A stretch of DNA of 64,000 bases from WRGT01 sp942493035 (GCA_942493035.1 OW818666.1:2542001-2606000); one strand, 5' to 3'; counted from the stretch's first letter, positions 1-9,000 are shown. A program made the numbers and translations. Notes: generated from the letters alone by a model not told the origin.

Positions 1-629
1 GTAATACTTGTGCCCAGCCTGGGAATTTTATACATGACTTTTATTGCATCGGAAGAGAGTTCTGAAAGAATTTTTTTCGCTGGCGTATTATTGTTAATAA
101 AAAGTGAACTGTCGATTAAAGGAAATATTTCTCCAGTTATATCTTTCAGCTCGCACCTTCTGTTATTCTGACCTTCCGGACAGGCAAAAGTATAAAACTT
201 AAGCCATGAACCACATTCACTGTAACCGTTATCCCATGTGGCACAGACTGCAACTATTGGTGTTTTATCTTTTTTAAAATACATAGCAGCTTCTCTCGTC
301 TCAGATGTGGCGTTCTGTTCATACTCGCAGAAATACCAGTTTTTCTTATCGAAGGTATAAGTAACATCCCGTTCGATAGTGTTTACATCGCGAGGTTTAA
401 TAATTTTCATGCCATCTTTTTCAGTAGTCACCCATTGATCATCTGTGAATATTCTTTTATCATAATGAATAATGTCGAGAAACAGCCTGACAGTATCTTC
501 AGGGGTAAATGCACGCGCTGGAATCTCCGCATAGAGAACACATGGGGATGCGTGAAAGAATAGAAGTGCGGTTGCGATTAATAACCCGGCACATTTTGCA
601 GAATATTTTGTAATTATATAAACTTTCAT
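1..629 (-). CDS. Exported protein of unknown function, C-terminus outside window
   Basis: The reading frame is open from an ATG at 629 to the left edge, giving 209 visible codons. It begins with a basic stretch and a hydrophobic run (AGLLIATALLFFHA) typical of a signal peptide, so the product is probably periplasmic or surface exposed. A purine-rich ribosome site (AAGGAAGG) precedes the ATG. The mature part starts with a region like APEDTVRLFLDIIHYDKR and contains several cysteines (CEYEQ, CATWDNGYSECGSW, CPEGQNNRRC), which may form disulphides. I do not recognise a family. The C-terminus lies outside the window. Confidence 0.6.
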   Translation of the reverse strand, partial: MKVYIITKYSAKCAGLLIATALLFFHASPCVLYAEIPARAFTPEDTVRLFLDIIHYDKRIFTDDQWVTTEKDGMKIIKPRDVNTIERDVTYTFDKKNWYFCEYEQNATSETREAAMYFKKDKTPIVAVCATWDNGYSECGSWLKFYTFACPEGQNNRRCELKDITGEIFPLIDSSLFINNNTPAKKILSELSSDAIKVMYKIPRLGTSI

Positions 630-870
630 TTCGGCCTTCCTTTTTTCTTAAAATTACCCGCTGTGAGATTACCATTTTAAAACAGGATAGATTATGCTTA
701 AATAGCATCTCTGATAAAATATACAATAATAAATAGTAAGTCAAGATTTATGCTGCTGAAACGGGAATGACAGTTAAGTCAAAGAGAATTTAGACAGACC
801 TCTTAGAGATTAAAGGATTATAATAATACCTATCTGTAACATTCTTATAACTTCCTTGAAAAAAAGTATT

Positions 871-932
871 CAACTCAATTCGTTTATTTTTAAATTTTTT
901 CTAAAAAATTTAAAAATAAACGAATTGAGTTG
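871..932. promoter_or_regulatory. 30-bp perfect palindrome abutting the 5S promoter
   Basis: Bases 871-900 and 903-932 are exact reverse complements, separated by only two bases (ct). The arms are AT-rich and the right arm runs into the -35 hexamer of the 5S promoter (930-935). It could be an operator, an UP-element-like A/T tract, or a cruciform-forming terminator for upstream transcription. Which of these applies cannot be told from the sequence. Confidence 0.75.
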
Positions 933-958
933 ACATTAAAAACCATATCGATTTATAT
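930..958 (+). promoter_or_regulatory. Sigma70-type promoter for the orphan 5S rRNA
   Basis: TTGACA at 930-935 and TTATAT at 953-958 are separated by 17 bases, close to the ideal housekeeping promoter. A second small dyad (aaaaccatat at 939-948 and atatggtttt at 955-964) overlaps the spacer and the -10. Transcription would begin about 20 bases before the mature 5S. Confidence 0.65.
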
Positions 959-984
959 GGTTTTATTAACGGAAAAGAAATTTT

Positions 985-1102
<118 letters not shown>

Positions 1103-1114
1103 TAAAATATAAAA

Positions 1115-1143
1115 AAAAGAGATCACTTAGATCTCTTTTTTTT
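1115..1143 (+). terminator. Rho-independent terminator after 5S rRNA
   Basis: GAGATC (1119-1124) pairs with GATCTC (1130-1135) around a 5-nt loop. Flanking A and T runs give a T-rich tail on the plus strand and an equivalent on the minus strand. It can therefore serve both the 5S gene and the convergent metalloprotease gene that ends at 1170. Confidence 0.85.
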
Positions 1144-1169
1144 ATTAATACTTAAGATTAAAAATCCTA

Positions 1170-2771
1170 TCACGGAACGACATCAAAAGTCATAGAGAAC
1201 GGGCTAAGACTCGTCTGTACAAAATCGTTTATATCAACAGTAGAAGCCGAGGACGATAATGTATAATTTACATTATCGTTATAAATAATAGCATTGGTAA
1301 TACTCTTCCCGGCAACATAAAGATCACCGGCCGTACCCGGATTTGTTTTTGACCACAAATCATTTCCATCTGCTTCTAAAATATTCAGACCGTGAACTCT
1401 TCCATCTCCGGCATTTACCTCATCCAGAGGAGTAAAGCGATTGATAACTCCTTCGTGTACATGTGTAACTAGAACTCCTGTGCCTGCAACATACCAGCTG
1501 CCTGATACAGACTGAACTTTGCCCTCCAGAACAAGATACTGCTCCGCACCCGTTGTCGAATCCAGCAGGACTTTGAACACTTCTCCTGAAGTATCAATAT
1601 TCTGTATCACCTGATTATCGGCAGAAGTCAATTCTGTTATTGTTACCCAGCTGCTACCGCCTGCTTTAAAACGCTCCCAGGCAAGCAATGGCGCAGGAGC
1701 AGTACCGTCATTTACAGTTCCAGTACCCTTCCATGAACCGGAAGCCATCAGGCTCCAGTCCCCTGTACCATTCGTTGCTCTGCTTGTGTCATATATGTCG
1801 GGGAGCCCCAGAACATGTCCGAATTCATGGGCAAAAACTCCCATTGATGAATCCCCTCTGGCAAATGTATACTCCGGCTGCATTGTGTAAACGTTAAAGG
1901 CAACTCCATCTCCGGTATTAACAGGACCAAGACCTGAGCTTGCAAGATCCCATTGACTGGACCATATCAGATCTTCTATAGCAGCATTCGATTCCTCACC
2001 CGGTCCCTCATGTACAATTATAACGGCATCGATGAGATTATCCCCATCATGATTATAAATCCGAAAATCAACAGAGGCGTATTTACTCACAAGCAATCTC
2101 AGTGCTTCAGCAGCAAGATCGGCATCATGTAAATCTGCCCCATCTGAATTATTTTCGCCGTAGTAATCCCAGGTTTTTGATACTTTTACCGGACCATAAA
2201 TATCAAATTCAAGATCAAGATTCCCTCTGGACATATCCTGATAATATTTTCGCACTGATGCTGTTTCGCCGTTCAAAAACTCTGAATAAACAGATGAATC
2301 GGTTGGGAATCCATTATCTTCTTCCTTTTTATCAATTCCGCATGATATGAAAAAAACAAATAAAGATATATAAACCGGGGTCAGCTGTTTTAAAGCATAA
2401 TCTTTTCTTCCGCTGACCAGCTTCAGCATGAGCATCAGAAAAACTGTGATCGTCATAATAAATGCATAAGCAGGGAAATTATCATCTCCGGTGTCGCCAT
2501 CCAGCAGAAAAGGTGCTGAAGCGGAATCATAAGGCTCTGCATAGCTGACAAGGAGCACAGGGACTCTTCTGACACCGGCTGCGGGGAAGGCTTTTACAGG
2601 TGAATTTTTATTCAATCTGCTGCTGATTGATTCTACTCTATTCATAAGCGTCTTCAGTTTGCCATCTCTTTTGTATTGATCAACTACATCAGGATGCGGA
2701 GGCATAGAATACGAAACTGAAGATAAGGTGATAAATGCGCTAAATAATAAAAGTATATATTTATATTTCAT
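1170..2771 (-). CDS. M6-family (immune-inhibitor A-like) metalloprotease with internal membrane/lipobox insert
   Basis: This is a predicted secreted zinc protease of 533 residues. Residues 1-22 form a signal peptide. Residues 23-90 look like the usual M6 start (MPPHPDVVDQYKRDGK, then VPVLLVSYAE). The zinc site HEFGHVLGLPD lies at 315-325 and a Met-turn-like WSLMASGSW at 339-347. SVRKYYQDMSRGNL at 172-185 matches the conserved YY..S.G element before the catalytic domain. Oddly, residues about 99-147 hold two hydrophobic stretches. The second (LFVFFISCGID, Cys144) has the form of a lipoprotein signal with lipobox. These sit where M6 proteins normally run straight on. The piece could be a fusion of an anchor tail with a lipoprotein head. 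Function as a protease is well supported; topology is uncertain. Confidence 0.85.
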   Translation of the reverse strand: MKYKYILLLFSAFITLSSVSYSMPPHPDVVDQYKRDGKLKTLMNRVESISSRLNKNSPVKAFPAAGVRRVPVLLVSYAEPYDSASAPFLLDGDTGDDNFPAYAFIMTITVFLMLMLKLVSGRKDYALKQLTPVYISLFVFFISCGIDKKEEDNGFPTDSSVYSEFLNGETASVRKYYQDMSRGNLDLEFDIYGPVKVSKTWDYYGENNSDGADLHDADLAAEALRLLVSKYASVDFRIYNHDGDNLIDAVIIVHEGPGEESNAAIEDLIWSSQWDLASSGLGPVNTGDGVAFNVYTMQPEYTFARGDSSMGVFAHEFGHVLGLPDIYDTSRATNGTGDWSLMASGSWKGTGTVNDGTAPAPLLAWERFKAGGSSWVTITELTSADNQVIQNIDTSGEVFKVLLDSTTGAEQYLVLEGKVQSVSGSWYVAGTGVLVTHVHEGVINRFTPLDEVNAGDGRVHGLNILEADGNDLWSKTNPGTAGDLYVAGKSITNAIIYNDNVNYTLSSSASTVDINDFVQTSLSPFSMTFDVVP

Positions 2772-2942
2772 GTTTATTTTCCTTTAACAATGTACTAAAT
2801 ATATCTACAAATACGGTTTTTGAGACAACGTAAATATATTTTTGATAAAAAAAAGTGTATCTACTCAAAAGAAGACGCTTCCGGCTGTATGGAAGCAATT
2901 TTTTAAACAAGCGCTACGTACTTAATAATTACAGTTAGTCTA

Positions 2943-3042
2943 AATAAATCAAGCTTAATAGGGTCTAAGGGGCGATAGCCCCTTAATAAGCCCCGCAGTT
3001 TTCCTGCGGTCCCGAAAACGGAGTTTTTTGGCCCCCCCTTAT
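2943..3042 (+). repeat. Dispersed repeat family Q, copy 1
   Basis: This intergenic block reads AATAAATCA..AGGGTCTAAGGGGC..TAGCCCCTTAATAAGCCCCGCAG, then CTGCGG and TCCCGAAAACGGAG. It contains the short hairpins ggggc/gccc and ccgcag/ctgcgg. Related copies on the opposite strand lie at 5187-5290 and 56266-56352. It immediately precedes the dus start. Confidence 0.7.
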
Positions 3043-3060
3043 AAAAAAAGTGAGTCAATC

Positions 3061-4041
3061 ATGCTTGACAATATATTTCACAAAAAGATCAATCGTTTTC
3101 AGGTAAAAACAGTGATTGAATTAGGAAAAATAAAACTCCTCTCACCTCTTGTACTTGCTCCAATAGCAGGATACACAGACGGATCTTTCAGAAAAATCTG
3201 CGTCAAACATGGCTGCGGATTGACCATGACTGAGCTAATCAGCGCAGAAGGGATTGTCAGAACAAATAAAAAAACCATGGATCTCCTTACATTTTCTGAC
3301 GAGGAACGCCCTCTGGCTATACAGATATTCGGCAGAAAACCTGAAGTAATGGGTAGAGCCGCAGCCGTTGTAGAATCGTTAAAGCCTGATATAATTGATA
3401 TAAATATGGGATGCCCTGCGAAAAAGGTATGCGGCTCAGGTAATGGCGCTGCACTGCTGAAAGATCCCGATCTGATTTTCCGTATTACAGACTTTGTCGT
3501 TAAAAGCACTTCGATTCCCGTTACTGCAAAAATTCGAATTGGATGGGATGACAACTCCCTCAATTATATGGAGGTTGTACAGGCGCTTGAGGCTGCAGGC
3601 GTTGCGTTTATAACAGTGCACGGAAGAACCAGGGCTCAGCAGTACAGCGGACTGGCAGACTGGGATGTTATCAAAAAGATATGTGCCGCTTCAAAAGTAC
3701 CGGTAATCGGAAACGGCGATATAGATTCATATGAAAAAGCATACGAAATGATGGAGTATTCCGGATGTAAAGCAGTTATGATAGGGAGAGGGACTTTTGG
3801 AAATCCATGGATCTTCAGCGGGAAGACTCCCACGGTACCGGAGATTATTGAGCAGGTAAAAGAACACTTTGATTTTATGCTTGAGGAACATGGCGAAAGA
3901 GCAATCCATATGATGAGAAAACATATTGTAAAATATATTCACGGGATTAAAGATGCAGCAAAAGCCCGCGGAGCAATAGTAGTTGCGACTGACAGAGACG
4001 AGATTTTCAGGATTCTTGATGATGTGGAAAAATCGGCATGA
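3061..4041 (+). CDS. dus: tRNA-dihydrouridine synthase (DusB-like)
   Basis: This FMN enzyme reduces specific uridines in tRNA to dihydrouridine with NADPH. The family signature runs through the protein: PLVLAPIAGYTDGSFR near the start, INMGCPAKKVCGSGNGAALL with the catalytic Cys, VHGRTRAQQYSG, and the flavin-phosphate region VPVIGNGDI and VMIGRGTFGNPW. Length is normal for DusB. I chose the ATG at 3061; an in-frame TTG at 3028 would add residues encoded by the upstream repeat, and a GTG at 3112 is also possible since the core starts at VIELGKIKLL. The stop overlaps the start of acpS by four bases, so the two are co-transcribed. Confidence 0.93.
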   Translation: MLDNIFHKKINRFQVKTVIELGKIKLLSPLVLAPIAGYTDGSFRKICVKHGCGLTMTELISAEGIVRTNKKTMDLLTFSDEERPLAIQIFGRKPEVMGRAAAVVESLKPDIIDINMGCPAKKVCGSGNGAALLKDPDLIFRITDFVVKSTSIPVTAKIRIGWDDNSLNYMEVVQALEAAGVAFITVHGRTRAQQYSGLADWDVIKKICAASKVPVIGNGDIDSYEKAYEMMEYSGCKAVMIGRGTFGNPWIFSGKTPTVPEIIEQVKEHFDFMLEEHGERAIHMMRKHIVKYIHGIKDAAKARGAIVVATDRDEIFRILDDVEKSA

Positions 4042-4382
4042 TTACCGGAACAGGAATTGACATTGCGAACATCAACAGGATAAAAAAGAGTATAGATGAG
4101 TATGGAGACAGGTTCATTTCTAAAATTCTATCGTTTCAGGAGATTGAGAATATTCCCCATGCACGAAGAGATGAATATATTGCAGGGAGATTTGCAGCCA
4201 AAGAGGCTCTGGTTAAAGCTGCTGGTATCTCTCTCCAATTCAGCAGTATTACTATACTGAATGATGAAAACGGAAAACCTTTCATTACAGATATTCCGGA
4301 GAGTCTGAAAGATAAAAAAATACATTTATCGATAAGTCACGACACGGATTACGCTGCGGCTTTTGTAATAATCGAGGATTGA
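4038..4382 (+). CDS. acpS: Holo-[acyl-carrier-protein] synthase
   Basis: AcpS transfers 4'-phosphopantetheine from CoA to the serine of acyl carrier protein, activating fatty-acid synthesis. The protein is 114 residues, the usual size. It shows GTGIDIANINRIKK at the start (Mg-binding Asp), FAAKEALVKAAG in the middle (catalytic Glu/Lys) and HLSISHDTDYAAAFV at the end, all in the expected order. Translation is coupled to dus through an ATGA overlap. Confidence 0.95.
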   Translation: MITGTGIDIANINRIKKSIDEYGDRFISKILSFQEIENIPHARRDEYIAGRFAAKEALVKAAGISLQFSSITILNDENGKPFITDIPESLKDKKIHLSISHDTDYAAAFVIIED

Positions 4383-4398
4383 GATATAGCAGTAAAAT

Positions 4399-5025
4399 TT
4401 AAAAATAGTATTTTTTCTGTTCCCGTACTGTTGTGACCGGGAATCTTCCGTAATGATGACCGGGCCAGATTACAGTGTCATCAGGCAGAGTTAATATGCG
4501 CCCTTTTATAGATTTTAAAATTGTTTCACCGCATCCCCCTGCAAAATCGGTTCTTCCGGTCCCCTCGGTAAAAAGCGTATCTCCGGTAAAAAGATTACCC
4601 TCAAAATAGAGTGATATGCTCCCTGGAGAATGCCCTGGGGTATGAATGACGCGGATTTCAGAGGCACCGGCAGTGATGATATCCCCATCTTTAAGAAGTT
4701 TCACCTCATGCTTAATAAACCTCCCCCCTCTGAAAAAAGAGAGAAGCCTGTTAACTTTTTTTGCTAGAAAATAGTAATCATCTTCGTGAATAAGAAGTTT
4801 AGCTCCGGTTTTTTTAATAAAATACCGGTTCCCCCCTATATGATCGAAATGTCCATGTGTATTAATAATTTTTGTAACAGTGAATCCGTACTTATCAATT
4901 ACTGCATTTATTCTTTCAAAATCCGAAGAGGGATCTATTAGAACAGCCTCTTTACTCGCCTCATCTCCCAGCAGATAGCAGCAGACAGACATATGTCCCA
5001 CTATAATTTGTTCAATAACCATCAT
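4399..5025 (-). CDS. Metallo-beta-lactamase-fold hydrolase (glyoxalase II-like)
   Basis: This cytosolic protein of 208 residues has the binuclear metal motif THGHFDH (His57, His59, Asp61, His62). Later ligands are HTPGHSPGS, FTGDTLF and IWPGHHYG. The layout resembles the YcbL/GloB-like hydroxyacylglutathione hydrolase group, but it lacks the C-terminal glutathione-binding domain of true GloB. A thioester hydrolase role is therefore likely but the substrate is unknown. It is convergent with acpS, 16 bases away. Two adjacent Met codons open the frame, so the start could be 5022. Confidence 0.88.
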   Translation of the reverse strand: MMVIEQIIVGHMSVCCYLLGDEASKEAVLIDPSSDFERINAVIDKYGFTVTKIINTHGHFDHIGGNRYFIKKTGAKLLIHEDDYYFLAKKVNRLLSFFRGGRFIKHEVKLLKDGDIITAGASEIRVIHTPGHSPGSISLYFEGNLFTGDTLFTEGTGRTDFAGGCGETILKSIKGRILTLPDDTVIWPGHHYGRFPVTTVREQKKYYF

Positions 5026-5186
5026 CTCTCTCTTATCATCAAACTTTGCTTTTAAAGTAACTCTATAATTTCCTTCGCCGGAGGAAGCGGGAATATATCT
5101 TACCCTTATTATTTATAATATATAAATAAAACAGGATTTCTACAAAATATTTAAAAAAACTCTAATTATTGTAAGTTTTTAAAATT

Positions 5187-5290
5187 ATGGGCGATCCCAA
5201 AAACTTCGTTTTCGGGATCGAAGGGGGCCCTGCGGGGCTTATAAAGGGGCTACCGCCCCTTTGACCCTGTAAAGATTAAGTTAATGAAAC
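5187..5290 (-). repeat. Dispersed repeat family Q, copy 2
   Basis: Read on the minus strand, this block gives CAGGGTCAAAGGGGCGGTAG, CCCCTTTATAAGCCCCGCAG and GATCCCGAAAACGAAG in the same order as the copy at 2943-3042. It contains the inverted repeats gatcccaaaa..cgggatc and ggggcta..gcccc. It lies in the non-coding stretch between the MBL gene and ribBA. Confidence 0.7.
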
Positions 5291-5340
5291 TTCCCTTATA
5301 TTAACTGCTTGTTTTAAATTCACCTCATGGCGACTCAGAG

Positions 5341-5617
5341 AACCGTCACCCTAGTGCTTTGACCCGATGATTTTGAATCAATCTGTCATCCTCGCGAAGG
5401 CGGTGATCCATTGTATTTAAATAAGTGGATTCCATTCTTCAAGGGAATGACATTAAATTACATCCATTGGGTCTGAGAACTAGATGTAATCACATAATGA
5501 ACTTTACCCCCGGAAAGAGTCCTACTGCTCTATGATATCATGTTTTATAATAAAAAAAACATTGAAATTATAAGCACTACAATAATTCTGTCCCTATTAT
5601 ATCCAGGAGGATAAACA
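5341..5617. other. Non-coding stretch upstream of ribBA with a REP-like element
   Basis: No gene is visible here. At 5387-5453 the bases gtcatcctcgcgaaggcggt, then gtggattccattcttcaagg and gaatgac resemble the widespread 'gtcatccccgcgaaggcggg / gaatgac' interspersed palindromes seen in many bacterial genomes. The last 40 bases before ribBA hold a strong ribosome site (CCAGGAGGATAAACA). I looked for the conserved FMN-riboswitch blocks and did not see them. Confidence 0.55.
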
Positions 5618-6844
5618 ATGAAGTCGAGTACAATACCGGAAGTAATTGAAGATATAAGAAACGGGAAGATGATTATCCTCGTGGATAACGAAGATAGAGA
5701 AAATGAAGGGGATCTTGTAATTGCCGCAGAACATTGTACCCCGGAAATTATAAATTTTATGGCGAAATTCGGAAGAGGACTCATCTGCGCCCCGATGACT
5801 CAGAACAGGGCGTCAAAGCTTGGGCTTGAGCTTATGGTGCAGGAGAATACCGATAAATACGGCACAGCCTTCACAGTCTCTGTAGACGCTCAGGAAGGGA
5901 CTACAACCGGTATTTCAGCCCAGGACAGATCAAACACTGTACATGTTTTAATTGATGAAAAGACCACCCCTGAAGATCTCAGACGTCCCGGTCACATATT
6001 CCCTCTGGCTGCAAGAAAAGGGGGAGTTTTAGTAAGAGCCGGCCACACAGAGGGAGCAGTTGACCTTCCGAGAATGGCAGGACTTAAACCTGCAGGCGTT
6101 ATCTGCGAAATACTGAACGATGATGGAACGATGGCGAGACGCCCCGACCTTGATAAATTTGCCGAAACTCACGGCCTTAAAATAGCAACAATTTCAGATC
6201 TGATAAAATACAGACAGCATAAAGAACGCCTTGTAAAACGGGTATCATCTGCCGAAATGCCTACAGATTTCGGAAACTTCAGAGTAGTTGCCTTTGACAC
6301 AGAAGTCGGCGACGAAACACATGTGGCTCTGATCAAAGGTGACATCGAAGGTGACAAGGTTGTTCCGGTACGTGTTCACTCGGAGTGTCTTACAGGTGAT
6401 GTTTTCGGATCAAGAAGATGCGACTGCGGTTCACAGCTCCACAGTGCCATGCAGTATATAGAGAATCACGGATATGGTGTTATCCTTTATCTCCGCCAGG
6501 AAGGTCGAGGCATAGGTTTGGGGAACAAGATTAAGGCATATCATCTACAGGATTCAGGGATGGATACTGTTGAGGCGAATCTTAAACTGGGCTTCCCTTC
6601 CGATCTTCGTAATTACGGTATAGGTGCACAGATTCTTGTAGATCTTGGACTTAGAAAAATCAGTTTAATTACAAACAATCCTAAAAAGATAATCGGTATC
6701 GAGGGATACGGACTTGAAGTTGAAGGAAGAATTCCTCTTGAAATGGCGCCGAAGGATGAAAACAGATTTTATCTTGAAACAAAACGTGACAGAATGGGAC
6801 ATCTTATTTTAGGCAATGACGACGCGAAGATTAAACCTGAATAA
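5618..6844 (+). CDS. ribBA: Bifunctional 3,4-DHBP synthase / GTP cyclohydrolase II
   Basis: This protein makes both precursors for riboflavin: L-3,4-dihydroxy-2-butanone-4-phosphate from ribulose-5-phosphate (residues 1 to about 205) and the pyrimidine from GTP (about 206 to 408). The N-terminal half has EDRENEGDLVIAAEH and AGHTEGAVDLPRMAGL. The C-terminal half has the zinc-cysteine motif GDVFGSRRCDCGSQL and the GTP-binding LRQEGRGIGLGNKIKAY. Length (408) is standard for RibBA. An ideal ribosome site AGGAGG precedes the ATG. No other rib gene is in the window. Confidence 0.96.
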   Translation: MKSSTIPEVIEDIRNGKMIILVDNEDRENEGDLVIAAEHCTPEIINFMAKFGRGLICAPMTQNRASKLGLELMVQENTDKYGTAFTVSVDAQEGTTTGISAQDRSNTVHVLIDEKTTPEDLRRPGHIFPLAARKGGVLVRAGHTEGAVDLPRMAGLKPAGVICEILNDDGTMARRPDLDKFAETHGLKIATISDLIKYRQHKERLVKRVSSAEMPTDFGNFRVVAFDTEVGDETHVALIKGDIEGDKVVPVRVHSECLTGDVFGSRRCDCGSQLHSAMQYIENHGYGVILYLRQEGRGIGLGNKIKAYHLQDSGMDTVEANLKLGFPSDLRNYGIGAQILVDLGLRKISLITNNPKKIIGIEGYGLEVEGRIPLEMAPKDENRFYLETKRDRMGHLILGNDDAKIKPE

Positions 6845-6865
6845 CCATGGTGTGAGATAAATTAA

Positions 6866-7795
6866 GTGACCGAAAATACATTACCAACAATCCTCGTAGT
6901 TGATGACGAAGAGGTAATCAGAATTACCATACAGAAAAAGCTCTCGCGTGCGGGCTTTAATGTAATTTCATTTGAAAAGGGTGAAGATCTTTTATATTAT
7001 CTGAAGAACGCCGATCACAATGCCGATCTGATAATAACTGATATAAAACTCCGGAAAATGGATGGTATTGAACTTCTGCGAAGAATCAACAGCATGGATG
7101 AACCGATTCCGGTACTGATAATAAGCGGACACGGTAATGTTGAAGATGCGATAAGGGCTCTGAGATACGGAGCCAGTGATTATATACGTAAACCATTTGA
7201 TATAAATGATCTCACATCATCAGTCCGTTCAATACTGAAAAGAAAATTCCAGAAGAAGCTCTCGGAGAATCTGGCAGTTTACAAGCAGTACGAAAAGTGT
7301 GTACTGGTAATTCCCAACGACGGGGATCTGATCAACACAATCTCTTTCAATTTCACAAAAAATCTTGTACCGGCGGGTCTTTTCAATTATACAACCTCCG
7401 AGAATATATCTCTCTCACTGCAGGAGTCAATTTCAAATGCGATGTTTCATGGAAATTTTGAAATTGATTCGTCTCTCAGGGACAGCGGCGGAATGAAGGA
7501 GTTCAACAGCGAGATCGAAAGAAGAAAAATTTTATCTCCCTTTAAAGATAGAACTGTTAAATTAACCTATGAATTAACTCCTGATTATGTTTTCTATGAA
7601 ATAGAAGATCAGGGTCCCGGTTTTAACTATATGAATCTTCCAGATCCCAGAGATCCGGAAAACTTTTTTAAAAACAGCGGACGGGGTCTGCTGATTATAA
7701 GGATACATATGGACGAAGTATCATGGCATGACAGAGGGAATATTATCAGAATGAAAAAATACAAGGTGAACAGAAACGAAAAATCAATTTCCTGA
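6866..7795 (+). CDS. Response-regulator receiver fused to a GHKL-type ATPase domain
   Basis: Residues 1-120 form a receiver domain: acidic pair Asp13/Asp14, phospho-acceptor Asp59 (LIITDIKLRKMDG), conserved Lys109 in RKPFD. The remaining ~180 residues hold a histidine-kinase-like/anti-sigma-type ATP-binding fold: N-box ESISNAMFHGN, G1 box EDQGPGFNY, and a GRGL box (SGRGLLIIRIHMDEV). There is no phospho-accepting His or dimerisation helix, so it is probably an RsbW-like regulator switched by phosphorylation rather than a kinase. The start is a GTG, 21 bases after ribBA, so co-transcription is possible. The cognate kinase and target are not in the window. Confidence 0.85.
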   Translation: MTENTLPTILVVDDEEVIRITIQKKLSRAGFNVISFEKGEDLLYYLKNADHNADLIITDIKLRKMDGIELLRRINSMDEPIPVLIISGHGNVEDAIRALRYGASDYIRKPFDINDLTSSVRSILKRKFQKKLSENLAVYKQYEKCVLVIPNDGDLINTISFNFTKNLVPAGLFNYTTSENISLSLQESISNAMFHGNFEIDSSLRDSGGMKEFNSEIERRKILSPFKDRTVKLTYELTPDYVFYEIEDQGPGFNYMNLPDPRDPENFFKNSGRGLLIIRIHMDEVSWHDRGNIIRMKKYKVNRNEKSIS

Positions 7796-7974
7796 TTTCG
7801 TTTTATCTGCGTAATTATAAAACAGCATTTGTTTCACCCCGGTCTGATGGGTAGCGAATATTTTCAAGATGTGTATGCCCGCATACACGGGAAAGATTGA
7901 ATACAGCAGCAACACCCTTTCCCGGCATAGCGCGAAGTGCTGTGCCGCGTTAATAACTAAAAAACGAGGTATCT
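7796..7974. repeat. Intergenic palindromes between the receiver-ATPase gene and mtnA
   Basis: Two hairpins lie here. gtgtatgc (7871-7878) pairs with gcatacac (7881-7888). At 7923-7947, cggcatagcgc and gtgctgtgccg flank a GAA loop with two G-T pairs. The second has the same GAA loop as the CCCCGCC-GAA-GGCGGGG family found elsewhere in the window. Confidence 0.55.
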
Positions 7975-9000
7975 ATGGAAGCAATAAAATGGAACGGAGA
8001 TTCAGTTACTATTCTTGATCAGAGGCTCCTCCCTTCGAAAGAGGAATACAACACATATACAGACTATTTTGAGGTTGCAGAAGCAATTACAACAATGGAA
8101 ACAAGAGGTGCTCCTGCAATTGGAATTACTGCAGGTATGGGTATTGCACTTGGTGCAAAAAAAATGAAGGTTACAAATCTCTCTGCCTTTAAAGAGGAGA
8201 TGAACAAAATTTTTGAATGTTTTGCACACACCAGACCTACAGCGGTTAACCTCTTCTGGACTATCAACAGAATGAAAAAAATTCTTTCAGAGATAAACAA
8301 TATTGAAGAAGCTGTAAAAAGATTTGAAAGTGAAGCAGTTCTAATTCTTAAAGAGGATATCGAAGCGAACAAGCAGATGGGTAAAAACGGTTCTAAATTC
8401 ATTCAGGATGGTGACGTTATAATGACTCACTGCAATGCAGGAGCGCTCGCTACCGGCGGTTACGGAACTGCTCTTGGAGTAATACGTGCAGCTGTTGAAG
8501 AAGGGAAGAAAATCGAAGTTTTCGCATGTGAGACTAGACCGTATCTTCAGGGCGCACGTCTAACAACATGGGAACTCCTGAAAGATAATATTCCTGTTAC
8601 ACTGATTACTGATAACATGTCAGGCTTCTTTATGAAAAACGGAACTATAAAAAAGATAATTGTAGGCGCGGACAGAATTGCAAAGAATGGAGATACCGCG
8701 AATAAAATAGGAACATACACTCATTCAGTTCTTGCGAAAGAGCATAATATTCCATTCTATGTAGCTGCTCCAATGTCAACGCTGGATCCTCAGACTGAAT
8801 CGGGCGATAAAATTGTAATTGAATACAGAAGTATAGATGAAGTTGCATATATTAAAAATGTACAAATTGCACCTGAGGGCGTTAAAATACTCAATCCATC
8901 TTTTGATGTAACACCGGCAGAGAATATCAGCGCCATTATCACAGAGAAAGGTGTTATCGAGAGACCGGCCGGTAAGGGAATAATGGAGCTGTTTAACTAG
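7975..9000 (+). CDS. mtnA: S-methyl-5-thioribose-1-phosphate isomerase
   Basis: MtnA isomerises 5-methylthioribose-1-phosphate to the ribulose form in the methionine salvage pathway. The 341-residue length is typical. Diagnostic motifs are TRGAPAIGITAGMGIALG, MTHCNAGALATGGYGTALG with the catalytic Cys, ACETRPYLQGARLTTWEL, and GADRIAKNGDTANKIGTY with the catalytic Asp. These distinguish it from eIF2B-like relatives. AACGAGGT precedes the ATG. No other salvage gene is adjacent, although speD, which also consumes S-adenosylmethionine, lies at 55695. Confidence 0.95.
   Translation: MEAIKWNGDSVTILDQRLLPSKEEYNTYTDYFEVAEAITTMETRGAPAIGITAGMGIALGAKKMKVTNLSAFKEEMNKIFECFAHTRPTAVNLFWTINRMKKILSEINNIEEAVKRFESEAVLILKEDIEANKQMGKNGSKFIQDGDVIMTHCNAGALATGGYGTALGVIRAAVEEGKKIEVFACETRPYLQGARLTTWELLKDNIPVTLITDNMSGFFMKNGTIKKIIVGADRIAKNGDTANKIGTYTHSVLAKEHNIPFYVAAPMSTLDPQTESGDKIVIEYRSIDEVAYIKNVQIAPEGVKILNPSFDVTPAENISAIITEKGVIERPAGKGIMELFN

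Noticed and set aside
499..744. 81-codon minus-strand open frame at 499-744
   Set aside because: It overlaps the signal-peptide start of the exported protein gene in another frame and has no family features or ribosome site.
3028..3060. TTG start 33 bases upstream for dus
   Set aside because: The added residues are encoded by the tail of a dispersed repeat; the ATG at 3061 is better placed.
5290..5617. FMN riboswitch upstream of ribBA
   Set aside because: None of the conserved RFN sequence blocks was seen.
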